Positions 18,787 through 27,599 of a stretch of DNA of 64,000 bases are shown one piece after another; within the stretch, counting starts at the first letter, position 1; the number at the start of each line of letters is the position of its first letter. The position numbers were made by a program, and so were the translations under genes. Origin of the DNA: UBA5364 sp050259235 (GTDB lineage Bacteria; Bacillota_I; Bacilli_A; RF39; UBA660); the NCBI GenBank assembly GCA_050259235.1, contig JBLNAG010000001.1, positions 124,001 through 188,000 of the forward strand, given 5' to 3'. The notes under the pieces were generated by a model. That model made no database searches. It saw nothing but the letters and a program-made list of their open reading frames with translations, and was not told the DNA's origin.

Positions 18787-18964
18787 AAAAAAAGCCCCGG
18801 ATAATCGGTAGCCAATAACGACAAAACCTGTAAGTCCAGGTGGGCATCACATTACTAATTTTAGGATTCTTATATAAAATAAGCTTTCAACACCATCAGT
18901 AAATTAGATTCCCAATCGTTTAAAATATAGTGGTTTTTCTTAGAAGCAACCGTATTATCCAGGT
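18787..18964 (-). ncRNA. Unannotated ~178-nt structured RNA, candidate 6S RNA (ssrS)
   Basis: A complete RNA gene without an ORF. The promoter is at 18971-18999; the start is predicted near 18964. The 5' end (CCTGGATAAT, A, CGGT) pairs with the 3' end (ACCG, ATTATCCGGGG) to give a closing stem of about 14 bp with one bulge. Seven Us (18793-18787) follow, so the stem doubles as terminator. Inside are a hairpin ACCTG/CAGGT on the 3' side of a large bubble and an apical AT-rich stem. Length, closing stem, bubble and 3' hairpin resemble Firmicutes 6S RNA, but I could not match the primary sequence; another regulatory RNA is possible. Confidence 0.6.
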
Positions 18965-18970
18965 ACTTAT

Positions 18971-18999
18971 ATTATAGCATAATTATATGTTAATGTCAC
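18971..18999 (-). promoter_or_regulatory. Strong sigma-A promoter of the ~178-nt RNA
   Basis: -35 GTGACA (18999-18994) and perfect -10 TATAAT (18976-18971) with exactly 17 bp spacing on the minus strand, 7 bases upstream of the predicted RNA start. Confidence 0.75.
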
Positions 19000-19033
19000 T
19001 ACTAACAATGATAAATATTTTTAAATAAAGAAT

Positions 19034-21058
19034 TTATAAACCTGTACCTACTGCCAAGACAGCACGGAAGGAAACGGTAGTATACACAGTACCATCAGAC
19101 ATACTGAAACCAAATGCCCCAGCAGTTCCTCCAAGGTTGTAATCACGACCACGGATAAATAATGGAAGACTAGCATAAGCCATATAAGCATAATCATTAA
19201 ACCATGCAGTTGCACCAGTTCCAGTAGAACTTATCTCATATACTCCATCACCTTTTACATTTATTGCGTTAGTATAGTTTATAGCTTGATCATCAGTTGT
19301 TATTGTATATACATCTTTATATTTGGCAGCAGCATTCAAAATACTACTTGCAAATGTCGTTAAATTAGCATTTCCATTATTTACATATGCTGAAGTGTTT
19401 TCACAAGCCCCACCGCTTGTATCGTATATTCCATAAATATTTCCCGTTGTACTTGCTTTTACACCATTAATTGTATCGTAGGTTCTTAAACAACCTGTAG
19501 TTGCAGCAGAAATAGCACTATCTCCAGCACAACCTGTTGTATAATTATTAGCTGGATTTATCCATATCTCTTCAGTATTTTTACCATAAATAGATTTACT
19601 TAAATATATCATTGCTCCCCATTCAATATTTTTCATTAAATGTGTATCAATACCAGTTCCGGTTGTTCCCCAACCATATCGACTGTTTGTTTCCATGTTA
19701 CGAGAAGCAGTGAACATATTTGATGCTGTTGTACTACGAAGAGATACTACATTTGGTTTAAAGTCTACTGCTGCAGTTGTACCACTTGCTTCAAATTTTG
19801 CCACCCATATTCCAGTTAATTCTGTAGTTCCAAAGGTGAAAGCTGGATGATTAGTCCATTTATTATTTGAAGCATTAGCTGTAGTACCAGTATCAATAGC
19901 TCCTATAACACTACTATTCCAATTATCATTGGTGTTTTTTGTAAATTGTATTTCTATTGTTCCAGCGGTATTAGTATGCCATCCACTTGATATTTTATAA
20001 ACAAATCTTGGAATCCAAACCCAAAATGAACCATCTGATGTTTTAGCATTTGCCCACTTCTTAGAATCATAGTTATACCAATCTGGATCACTTGAAGTAG
20101 TATTTACCCAACTTGTACCATTCCATTTTATAGGTGTCATTCCTGTTGCTAATGCAGGAGAATTAACATAAGAGTTTCCTACAGTAATTGTACGTTTACC
20201 AGTAGCAACATTACCACTACTATCTGTTACTTTATAAGTTAAATAATATGTACCTGGTAAAACACTTAAATTACCAGTGATTTCAATTTTACTTGTTAAA
20301 TCACCATCATAATTATCAGTTGCAGTAGCACCTGCTCTAGCATTAAATGTTAATACATCAGTTGAATTCAGATTAACATTACTTGGAACTACTAAATTAG
20401 GTTTAGTTCTATCACTTACCACTACTGTTCGAGTAACAGTTGTTTTATATCCATTATCCGGATCAGTTACTTGATATTTTACAGTATAGCTACCAAATTG
20501 ATTAGTATTAATAGTACTTCCATCTCCACTGATGGTTGTTACTACATTTGATGCAACAATTACATTTCCTTCGCTATCTAAAGCTGTTACTCCTGGATCA
20601 GTATATGTATTCTTTATTTCAACATATAAAATTGCACCACCGTTCAACATTAATATAGGTGCTTCAATATTAATCTCAGCTGTTCTAGTAGGAGTTCCCG
20701 TATCAGTTAATATTGCATATTGAAAACCATCGCTTTTCTTTGTAATGGTAAGAAACATATCATTTGGAAATAGTTCATCAGTTAAAGGATTCAATATATC
20801 TTCGCTAACGTAATCACCTTGTTTTAATTGAAACATTGTTAATGTAATTTTTTCTTCATTTTCAGATGGTAAATAAAATAAATTATCTGTTGCCCATTCT
20901 TTTAGACCTGATTCTATATTATTAATTTGTGTTTCATATAATTTTTGTTTACTATTTTTAATATTTTTTTCTACTGTAGGAAGTGCTATTAAAACAATTA
21001 GTCCTAATATACTAATTACTCCTAATAGTTCAATTAAAGTAAATGCATTCTTCTTCAT
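19034..21058 (-). CDS. Giant pilin-like protein 1 with Ig-like modules and lectin/FGE-like C-terminus
   Basis: About 674 residues. The type IV prepilin N-terminus 'KKNAFTLIELLGVIS' has Glu at +5 and Ala instead of Gly before the cut. One membrane helix (about 8-29) and a helical region to about 130 follow. Two DUF5011/Ig-like modules occupy about 134-217 and 218-295 ('TYTDPGVTALDSEGN', 'TATDNYDGDLTS'). The ~370-residue C-terminal domain ends in 'FIRGRDYNLGGTAGAFGF...SFRAVL', like the C-type-lectin/FGE fold. Real pilins are usually under 200 residues, so this is a surface protein using pilin secretion. ATG 21058 is preferred; the GTG at 21064 is part of the ribosome site. Confidence 0.85.
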   Translation of the reverse strand: MKKNAFTLIELLGVISILGLIVLIALPTVEKNIKNSKQKLYETQINNIESGLKEWATDNLFYLPSENEEKITLTMFQLKQGDYVSEDILNPLTDELFPNDMFLTITKKSDGFQYAILTDTGTPTRTAEINIEAPILMLNGGAILYVEIKNTYTDPGVTALDSEGNVIVASNVVTTISGDGSTINTNQFGSYTVKYQVTDPDNGYKTTVTRTVVVSDRTKPNLVVPSNVNLNSTDVLTFNARAGATATDNYDGDLTSKIEITGNLSVLPGTYYLTYKVTDSSGNVATGKRTITVGNSYVNSPALATGMTPIKWNGTSWVNTTSSDPDWYNYDSKKWANAKTSDGSFWVWIPRFVYKISSGWHTNTAGTIEIQFTKNTNDNWNSSVIGAIDTGTTANASNNKWTNHPAFTFGTTELTGIWVAKFEASGTTAAVDFKPNVVSLRSTTASNMFTASRNMETNSRYGWGTTGTGIDTHLMKNIEWGAMIYLSKSIYGKNTEEIWINPANNYTTGCAGDSAISAATTGCLRTYDTINGVKASTTGNIYGIYDTSGGACENTSAYVNNGNANLTTFASSILNAAAKYKDVYTITTDDQAINYTNAINVKGDGVYEISSTGTGATAWFNDYAYMAYASLPLFIRGRDYNLGGTAGAFGFSMSDGTVYTTVSFRAVLAVGTGL

Positions 21059-21150
21059 TAACACCTCTATCTTATATAGAAATTATATAATTTATTACAT
21101 TACCTCTTTTTTCAAATTGATTAAATCTTATTTTTCAATAAGTATATTAA

Positions 21151-23439
21151 TTATTGACATACTTCTTCAAAATAATTTATATTTCTAATAGCTGTTGCTA
21201 CATTCCCTGATTTATCTGTCACAGTATAAGTTACTGTGTGCGTATCATAAACATCTTCTACTTTTTGAATTTGACTTGTTAGATCTCCATCAACATTATC
21301 AATAGCTGTTGCTCCAGCATCAATATAATTGAGTTGACATACGTGGAAAGGAACAGGATTATCACCAAGTATAGTTATTACCGGAGGGGTTGTATCTGGT
21401 GAAGTCGGTATTACTCCTGGAGTTGATACTAGAATAGGACGGAAACTATGATAAGTACCACCATTACCATTGTAATAGCTAAAATTGAATACACCTGCAC
21501 TGCCATTGATATTGTAAAGACCACCACGTATGAACCATGGAGAGGTACTATAAGCTGTTCTAGAATAAGTTCCATACCATGAATTTACATCACTAGCCCC
21601 ACCGGAACTGCTTGTTTCATAGATGGCATCACCTTTTTTATTAACTGCTAAGGCATAATTGTTATCCCAATTGTCAGTTGCACCAACAGTATAAATATCT
21701 TTATATTTGCTATCTGCGTTTATGATACTATTACCATAAGTTGTTAAACTAGCATTACCATTGTTAATATAAGCAGCTACATATTCATTTGCTCCACCGG
21801 ACATATCATATATGCCATAAATATTGCCTGTTGTACTTGCTTGTTGTCCATTGCTTGTATCGTATGTGTACTGACATCCTGCATAAGATGAAGCTGTTTC
21901 ACTTGCCCCTGCACAACCAGTAATATATGTGTTACTGTTATTTAACCATATTGCTGCATTTTTACCATAAATTGATTGTGATAAATATGTTGCTGCTCCC
22001 CATTCTATGTTCTTAGCCATATGAGTATCGATATCATTTCCACTCGTTCCCCACCCATATCGACTATTAGTTTTCATGTTAAGAGTAGCTATAAACATAT
22101 TACCAATAGTTATACTGCGTAGTGATGAAACATTTGGCTTAACATCAACAGCACTTGTTGTTCCACTTGCTTCAAATTTAGCCACCCATATTCCAGTTAA
22201 TTCCGTAGTTCCAAAGGTGAAAGCAGGATGATTAGTCCATTTATTATTTGAAGCATCAGCTGTAGTACCAGTATCAATACTTCCTATAACACTACTGTTC
22301 CAATTATCATTGGTATTTTTTGTGAATTGAATATCAATTGTTCCTGCAGTATTTGTATGCCATCCACTTGATATTCTATAAACAAACCTTGGTATCCATA
22401 CCCACATCGATCCATCTGCTGTTTTAGCATTGGCCCATTTTTTAGAGTCATAGTTATACCAATTTGAATCACTTGAAGTGGTATTTACCCAACTTGTACC
22501 ATTCCATTTAATAGGTGTCATTCCGGTTGCTAATACAGGAACATTAACATAGGAATTTCCTACAACAATTGTACGCTTACCACTAGCAACATTACCACTA
22601 CTATCGGTTACTTTATAAGTTAAATAATATGTACCTGGTAAAACACTTAAATTACCAGTAATTTCGATTTGACTTGTTAAATCTCCATCATAATTATCAG
22701 TAGCAGTAGCATCAGTTCTTGCATTAAAAGTAAGTACATTAGCAGGAGTTAATGTGATATTACCTGGAACTACTAAATTAGGTTTGGTTTTATCGCTTAT
22801 TGCAACCGTACGAATCACGGCTGTTTTATACCCATTATCTGGATCTGTTACTTGATATTTTACTGTATAATTACCAAACACATTAGTATTAATAGAAGTT
22901 CCGTCTCCACCAATAGTTGTTACTACATTTGATGCAGCAATTACATTTCCTTCGCTATCTAAAGCTGTTACTCCTGGATCAGTATATGTATTCTTTATTT
23001 CAACATATTGAAATGGTGAACCATTTATTATTAACACTGGTGCATCAGGATTTATTACAGCAGTTCCTGTTCTTGTACCAGTATCAGTTAATATTGCATA
23101 TTGAAAACTGTTGCTTTTCTTTGTAATGGTAAGAAACATATCATTTGGAAATAGTTCGTCATTCAAAGGATTTAATATATTCTTTTCAATATATCCCCCT
23201 TGTTTTAATTGATACAACGTCAAAGTAACCATTTCGCCATTTTCTGAAGGTAAATAAATTAAATTATCCGCCACCCAATTCATTAGTCCTGATTTTATAT
23301 TACTAATTTGAGCTTCATATAATTTTTGTTTACTATTTTTAATATTCTTTTCTACTGCAGGAAGTGCTATTAAAACAATTAGTCCTAATATACTAATTAC
23401 TCCTAATAGTTCAATTAATGTAAATGCATTCTTCTTCAT
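21151..23439 (-). CDS. Giant pilin-like protein 2, with extra C-terminal Ig-like module
   Basis: About 762 residues, same plan as its two neighbours: prepilin signal 'KKNAFTLIELLGVIS', helix, two DUF5011 modules, and lectin/FGE-like domain closing in 'PWFIRGGLYNINGSAGVFNF...HSFRPIL'. It then continues with a third Ig-like module of about 85 residues ('AIDNVDGDLTSQI...TVTYTVTDKSGNVA') that the other two lack. It has its own promoter (23501-23529). ATG 23439 chosen; GTG 23445 overlaps the ribosome site. Expected to be processed by a prepilin peptidase encoded elsewhere. Function unknown; adhesion or surface display is inferred. Confidence 0.85.
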   Translation of the reverse strand: MKKNAFTLIELLGVISILGLIVLIALPAVEKNIKNSKQKLYEAQISNIKSGLMNWVADNLIYLPSENGEMVTLTLYQLKQGGYIEKNILNPLNDELFPNDMFLTITKKSNSFQYAILTDTGTRTGTAVINPDAPVLIINGSPFQYVEIKNTYTDPGVTALDSEGNVIAASNVVTTIGGDGTSINTNVFGNYTVKYQVTDPDNGYKTAVIRTVAISDKTKPNLVVPGNITLTPANVLTFNARTDATATDNYDGDLTSQIEITGNLSVLPGTYYLTYKVTDSSGNVASGKRTIVVGNSYVNVPVLATGMTPIKWNGTSWVNTTSSDSNWYNYDSKKWANAKTADGSMWVWIPRFVYRISSGWHTNTAGTIDIQFTKNTNDNWNSSVIGSIDTGTTADASNNKWTNHPAFTFGTTELTGIWVAKFEASGTTSAVDVKPNVSSLRSITIGNMFIATLNMKTNSRYGWGTSGNDIDTHMAKNIEWGAATYLSQSIYGKNAAIWLNNSNTYITGCAGASETASSYAGCQYTYDTSNGQQASTTGNIYGIYDMSGGANEYVAAYINNGNASLTTYGNSIINADSKYKDIYTVGATDNWDNNYALAVNKKGDAIYETSSSGGASDVNSWYGTYSRTAYSTSPWFIRGGLYNINGSAGVFNFSYYNGNGGTYHSFRPILVSTPGVIPTSPDTTPPVITILGDNPVPFHVCQLNYIDAGATAIDNVDGDLTSQIQKVEDVYDTHTVTYTVTDKSGNVATAIRNINYFEEVCQ

Positions 23440-23500
23440 AAACACCTAACAAACACTTCTAGTAAAATCCTCAGGTAAGACCAATATTATATATAAGTGT

Positions 23501-23529
23501 ATTATATAATTTTTGCCAAAATATGTCAA
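23501..23529 (-). promoter_or_regulatory. Consensus sigma-A promoter of pilin-like gene 2
   Basis: Perfect -35 TTGACA (23529-23524) and perfect -10 TATAAT (23506-23501) with 17 bp spacing, about 60 bp upstream of the gene and directly behind the terminator of pilin-like gene 3. Both boxes match consensus fully. Confidence 0.8.
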
Positions 23530-23559
23530 TGTTTGAAAAAGTACAAAAAGAAGTAATAA

Positions 23560-23599
23560 AAATAAAACCCCAATTCAATTTTATATTGAATTAAGGTTC
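23560..23599 (-). terminator. Intrinsic terminator after pilin-like gene 3
   Basis: Long hairpin of AACC..AATTCAAT / ATTGAATT..GGTT followed on the minus strand by TTTTATTTTTATT, separating gene 3 from the promoter of gene 2. Confidence 0.8.
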
Positions 23600-23645
23600 T
23601 ATTCTCTTAAAATTATTTTTTTCAATTAATGTAATATTTAAACTT

Positions 23646-26177
23646 TTATGGTTCTAACCACACTTTATATAGTTTAGTTGTACCATTTTCTAATCCTCTT
23701 ACATTAAGAACATATTTTATATAAAAATTTCCATTCATACTTGAAATATCCAAACTAGTAATATTCCTTGAACCACTTGGATAAGTACCACAATTTATAG
23801 TAATCTTGGGTTCATCAGGTTGAGCAACTGTTTTTGATGCACTTATTATCAAATTCATGTAATTACAACTACCAGACTGTGAGGAATCAATCTTTAAAGT
23901 ACTATAATCTGTTAAATCAACCGGATTATCAGTGACCCAAGTAGCAGATCCCACAGTATAATCATCACTACTTGATACAGTGGTAAGAAGATCTGTCGCC
24001 TCTTTTGTTCTAGTAACTGTTACATACGCACTACTTGTTGCAGAACCTACAACCCAAGCACTACTGTTAACCCCTTCATTATAAAGATAAGTAATTGCAG
24101 GTGGAGGTGTGATTATTAAAACTGGACGGAAACTAGAATAATAATCAACATTTCCTCCTGTAGGACCAAAGGCAAACGTGTCTGCTAAATAGCCTTCTTC
24201 CCAATAATGGCCGCGAGTAAACCAAGGATTGTTTAAGCCAGGCATAACAGACTCTCCTGTAAACCATGAACATTCACCACACCCTGTCGGCCCAAAATTA
24301 CTTGTTTCGTAAATTGCATCGCCTTTATGGGAAATAGTTAAAGAATAATTTTCATTTTCATCAGCACTACTTCCTTTACTATATATATCCTTATATTTTA
24401 CATTTGCATTGATTATTGAAGAACCATATGTATTTAAACTACTACTAGCATTATCTACATAAGCAGCTACATATTCGAATGTGCCACCACTCATATCATA
24501 TATACCATATATTGTTCCTGTGGTACTTGCATTTACCCCATTTGTTGTTTCATATGTATTTCTACACCCACCAATACTATCATTAGCCGAGTTACTTGCA
24601 CAGCCTGTTGTTACTGGCTCGGAATCATTAATCCATACTTCACCATTTTTGCCATACGTTGATTGAGCTAGATATGCTACTGCTCCCCATTCAATATTCT
24701 TTATTAAATGAGTGTCTATTTCTGTTCCACTTGTTCCCCATCCATATGTACTGTTGGTCTCCATATTTCTTGATACTGTAAAAGCATTACCTATTTTAAG
24801 ACATATCCATGGGGATGCATTTGGTATTATTTTAACTGTTTTTGTTGTGACGTCATCAGCAGCAACACAACCATATCCATTAGATGCTACACCTGAAGCT
24901 GCTGTAGCTTCAAACTTAGCCACCCATATTCCAGTTAATTCTGTAGTTCCAAAGGTGAAAGCTGGATGATTAGTCCATTTATTATTTGAAGCATTAGCTG
25001 TAGTACCAGTATCAATACTACCTATAACACTACTGTTCCAGTTATCATTAGTGTTTTTTGTGAATTGTATATCAATTGTTCCTGCAGTATTTGTATGCCA
25101 TCCACTTGATATTTTATAAATAAATCTTGGAATCCAAACCCAAAATGAACCATCTGCAGTTTTAGCATTTGCCCATTTCTTAGAATCATAATTATACCAA
25201 TTTGGATCATCAGCAGTTGTATTTTTCCATGAACTTCCATCCCATACAATTGGTGTCATTCCTGTTGCTAATTCTGGAGCATTAACGTATGTACTACCAA
25301 CAGTTATTGTTCTTTTTTTAGAAGTAGTGTTATTACTACTATCTGTTACTTTATATGTTAGATAATAGGTACCAGGTATTATACTCAAATCACCCATAAT
25401 TTCAATTTGACTTGTTAAATCTCCATCATAATTATCAGTTGCTGTAGCACCTGTCCTTGCATTAAAAGTAAGTGCTTCAGCTGGAGCTAATACAATATTA
25501 CCCGGTACTACTAATGATGGTTTAGTTTTATCACTTACAGTTACTGTACGAGTGACTGTTGTTTTATATCCATTATCAGGATCAGTTACTTGATATTTTA
25601 CTGTATAAGTGCCAAAAGCACTTGTACTAATACTACTACCAGAACCACTAATAGTTGTTATAACATTAGACTGAGCAATTAAATTACCTTCACTATCTAA
25701 AGCAATTACTCCAGGATCAGTATATACATCAAATATTTCAACACGTTGCATTGGTGAACCATTTATTATTAACACTGGTGCATCAGGATTTATTACAGCA
25801 GTTCCTGTTCTTGTACCAGTATTAACTAATACTTCATATTCAAAAGTATTCAGTTTTTTAGTAATAGTTACTAGCATATCATTAGGAAATAATTCGTCTG
25901 TTAACGGATTCAATATACCTTTATTAACATATCCCCCTTGTTTTAATTGATATAATGTCAAAGTAATTATTTCGCCATCTTCAGAAGGTAAATAAGATAA
26001 ATTATCAGTTGCCCATTCCTTTAGACTTGATTCTATATTACTAATTTGTGTTTCATATAGTTTTTGTTTACTATTTTTAATATTTTTTTCTACTGCAGGA
26101 AGTGCTATTAAAACAATTAGTCCTAATATACTAATTACTCCTAATAGTTCAATTAATGTAAATGCGTTTCTTTTCAT
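23646..26177 (-). CDS. Giant pilin-like protein 3, with unique C-terminal domain
   Basis: About 843 residues. Start is ATG 26177 behind 'aaaggggtg'; an in-frame TTG further upstream lacks a ribosome site. Prepilin signal 'KRNAFTLIELLGVIS', two DUF5011 modules, then the lectin/FGE-like domain ending 'PWFTRGHYWEEGYLADTFAF...SSFRPVLII'. A further ~155 residues, absent from its neighbours, start at 'YLYNEGVNSSAWVV' and look like a beta-sandwich. Cysteines are more numerous in its variable part ('GPTGCGECSW'). It is preceded by a strong promoter and a ~250-nt leader with an internal terminator-like hairpin. Confidence 0.85.
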   Translation of the reverse strand: MKRNAFTLIELLGVISILGLIVLIALPAVEKNIKNSKQKLYETQISNIESSLKEWATDNLSYLPSEDGEIITLTLYQLKQGGYVNKGILNPLTDELFPNDMLVTITKKLNTFEYEVLVNTGTRTGTAVINPDAPVLIINGSPMQRVEIFDVYTDPGVIALDSEGNLIAQSNVITTISGSGSSISTSAFGTYTVKYQVTDPDNGYKTTVTRTVTVSDKTKPSLVVPGNIVLAPAEALTFNARTGATATDNYDGDLTSQIEIMGDLSIIPGTYYLTYKVTDSSNNTTSKKRTITVGSTYVNAPELATGMTPIVWDGSSWKNTTADDPNWYNYDSKKWANAKTADGSFWVWIPRFIYKISSGWHTNTAGTIDIQFTKNTNDNWNSSVIGSIDTGTTANASNNKWTNHPAFTFGTTELTGIWVAKFEATAASGVASNGYGCVAADDVTTKTVKIIPNASPWICLKIGNAFTVSRNMETNSTYGWGTSGTEIDTHLIKNIEWGAVAYLAQSTYGKNGEVWINDSEPVTTGCASNSANDSIGGCRNTYETTNGVNASTTGTIYGIYDMSGGTFEYVAAYVDNASSSLNTYGSSIINANVKYKDIYSKGSSADENENYSLTISHKGDAIYETSNFGPTGCGECSWFTGESVMPGLNNPWFTRGHYWEEGYLADTFAFGPTGGNVDYYSSFRPVLIITPPPAITYLYNEGVNSSAWVVGSATSSAYVTVTRTKEATDLLTTVSSSDDYTVGSATWVTDNPVDLTDYSTLKIDSSQSGSCNYMNLIISASKTVAQPDEPKITINCGTYPSGSRNITSLDISSMNGNFYIKYVLNVRGLENGTTKLYKVWLEP

Positions 26178-26235
26178 AAGCACCCCTTTAACATATATTT
26201 CTATAAATTTTATCAAAATAAGATATTTTTAGTAT

Positions 26236-26260
26236 TAAAAAAGAAGTAATTTTACTTCTA
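26236..26260 (-). terminator. Terminator-like hairpin in the leader of pilin-like gene 3
   Basis: AGAAGTAA / TTACTTCT followed by TTTTTT on the minus strand, between a strong promoter at 26,519-26,547 and the gene start at 26177. It could end a small RNA or act as an attenuator. Its arms share AGAAGTAA with the terminator at 26,557. Confidence 0.65.
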
Positions 26261-26512
26261 ACTACTTCAAATACAAAAAATATTAAATATTTTTATCACA
26301 ATCTATACTTTATTTGAACATTTATTTCCTTATTTGCTATGCTCATCAAGTAATTAGTGCAATCGGTATTTGAGTTGTCAAAATTCATTCGTTAGATAAC
26401 ACACCTATATATTCTTCAAGTTCACGTTTTGATATATGAGGAAGTTATTTTAATATAAAAATTAAATAATTTCTTTACCAATCTCTATTAGTGTTGTTCT
26501 TTTATTATATAT
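26261..26512 (-). ncRNA. Candidate ~250-nt leader or small RNA without convincing ORF
   Basis: Begins just downstream of a near-consensus promoter and ends at the hairpin at 26236-26260. No ORF with a ribosome site is seen. A 19-codon open stretch ending 'RELEEYIGVLSNE' has no start codon. The segment contains an imperfect stem CCT(c)ATATAT / ATATATAGG and a second AT-rich hairpin near 26275-26297. It does not match a riboswitch class that I know. It is either a cis-acting leader of the pilin-like gene or an independent RNA. Confidence 0.4.
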
Positions 26513-26518
26513 AAATAC

Positions 26519-26547
26519 ATTATATAATTTATCAATATATAAGTCAA
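26519..26547 (-). promoter_or_regulatory. Strong sigma-A promoter upstream of pilin-like gene 3
   Basis: -35 TTGACT (26547-26542) and perfect -10 TATAAT (26524-26519), spacing 17 bp, immediately behind the terminator of the FMN-binding lipoprotein gene. It lies 340 bp from the pilin start. Confidence 0.75.
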
Positions 26548-26556
26548 CAATCTATA

Positions 26557-26585
26557 CAAAAAAAAAGAAGTAATATTACTTCTTT
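26557..26585 (-). terminator. Terminator of the flavinylation cluster
   Basis: AAGAAGTAATATTACTTCTT palindrome followed by nine Ts on the minus strand. The stop codon of the lipoprotein gene is within the stem. Confidence 0.85.
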
Positions 26586-27043
26586 GCTTGTTCTAAAACA
26601 TTAGTAACTGCTTCATAATACTTGTCAACTGAAATAGTTACGCCAGATACAGAATCTGTTTTAGTTTTTCCTTCATCTGACCATTTTAACCAGTCTAAAT
26701 CTTGTTCTTCTACAATCTTATTTTCTAATGTATTAATTTGTTCAAACCATTCAGCTCCGCCTTCAATTACACCTTTGCTTGCTGAAGTAGCTTTCATTCC
26801 ATAATCGTCACCTAAAGCTTTTTTAGTTGTGTTAACACCGTTTTTAGTATAAGTAGTATCAATGAATAATGATTTTAATATACCATTTTCATCAACATAT
26901 GCTACTGCAGTAACTACACTTGTATCACTAGCAACATTAGCAAAATATGTACCTTCCTTGTATTTACCTTCTTCAGTTACTTTTTCACAACCTACTGTGA
27001 ATACTAGCGCAAAAATTGTAAGAAAACATAAGAATTTTTTCAT
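26576..27043 (-). CDS. FMN-binding-domain lipoprotein (PplA-like, single domain)
   Basis: About 155 residues. Start ATG 27043 behind 'aaggagga'. The signal peptide 'KKFLCFLTIFALVFTVGC' ends in a lipobox. One FMN-binding domain follows, with 'DSVSGVTIS' near the C-terminus, matching the Dxx(S/T)GxT motif whose Thr receives FMN from ApbE/FmnB. Listeria PplA has two such domains and passes electrons out of the cell. Here the gene is the last of a set with EetB-, EetA- and ApbE-like genes, so an extracytoplasmic flavin electron carrier is likely. Confidence 0.82.
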   Translation of the reverse strand: MKKFLCFLTIFALVFTVGCEKVTEEGKYKEGTYFANVASDTSVVTAVAYVDENGILKSLFIDTTYTKNGVNTTKKALGDDYGMKATSASKGVIEGGAEWFEQINTLENKIVEEQDLDWLKWSDEGKTKTDSVSGVTISVDKYYEAVTNVLEQAKK

Positions 27044-27076
27044 GACATCCTCCTTATCATACAATATTATTATATA

Positions 27077-27592
27077 TTAGTACTCTCTAATTTTCAAGTC
27101 ATTTTGCAAATGATTGACTAATTCTTTACTAATTAATCCCACTACTATACCAGTTGGAATAGAAAACATTAATAACCACGGTAAGTAATAAATCATATTA
27201 GCAGTTTCTAAAAGAAACATTGCTACAATCACTTGCCCTAAACTATGAAATATAGAGCCTATAATACTAATACCAATAATTGATAACTTAGTCATTTTTT
27301 TAAATAAATACATCATAATAACACTTAATATTGCTCCCCCTAAACTAAAGAAAAAAGCAATACTAAATAATCCTGTTCTTAGCATACCTACCAAAATGAC
27401 TCTTAAAACAGATACATATACTGCATCTTTAAATGAATAAACATATAAAACAAACAATATTACTGTATTAGCTAGTCCTAATTTTAATCCAGGTATATAA
27501 CCATTAAATAATGGTATAACACTTTCTATTACATTTAACACTACTGCTAACGAAAGTAACATTGATAAAGTAGTAAATCTTCTAGTCTCCAT
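27077..27592 (-). CDS. Gx transporter family membrane protein, EetB-like
   Basis: 171 residues, about five membrane helices. 'LSLAVVLNVIESVIPLFNGYIPGLKLGLANTVILF' and 'GMLRTGLFSIAFFFSLGGAILSVIMM' are characteristic of the family once called heptaprenyl diphosphate synthase component I, now Gx transporter. In Listeria this family is EetB, encoded with the NusG_II-type EetA and needed for extracellular electron transfer. The gene sits 7 bp after the EetA-like gene and 33 bp before the FMN lipoprotein. Assignment to the family is firm; the role comes from context. Confidence 0.82.
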   Translation of the reverse strand: METRRFTTLSMLLSLAVVLNVIESVIPLFNGYIPGLKLGLANTVILFVLYVYSFKDAVYVSVLRVILVGMLRTGLFSIAFFFSLGGAILSVIMMYLFKKMTKLSIIGISIIGSIFHSLGQVIVAMFLLETANMIYYLPWLLMFSIPTGIVVGLISKELVNHLQNDLKIREY

Positions 27593-27599
27593 AATTCAC

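Noticed and set aside
19034..26177. Complete diversity-generating retroelement
   Set aside because: No reverse transcriptase, accessory protein or short template repeat was found in the window; only the variable-looking domain is present.
26380..26450. 19-codon minus-strand stretch ending 'RELEEYIGVLSNE', possibly the remnant of a transposase or recombinase
   Set aside because: Too short, no start codon, no inverted repeats or further fragments around it; could be chance within the leader RNA candidate.
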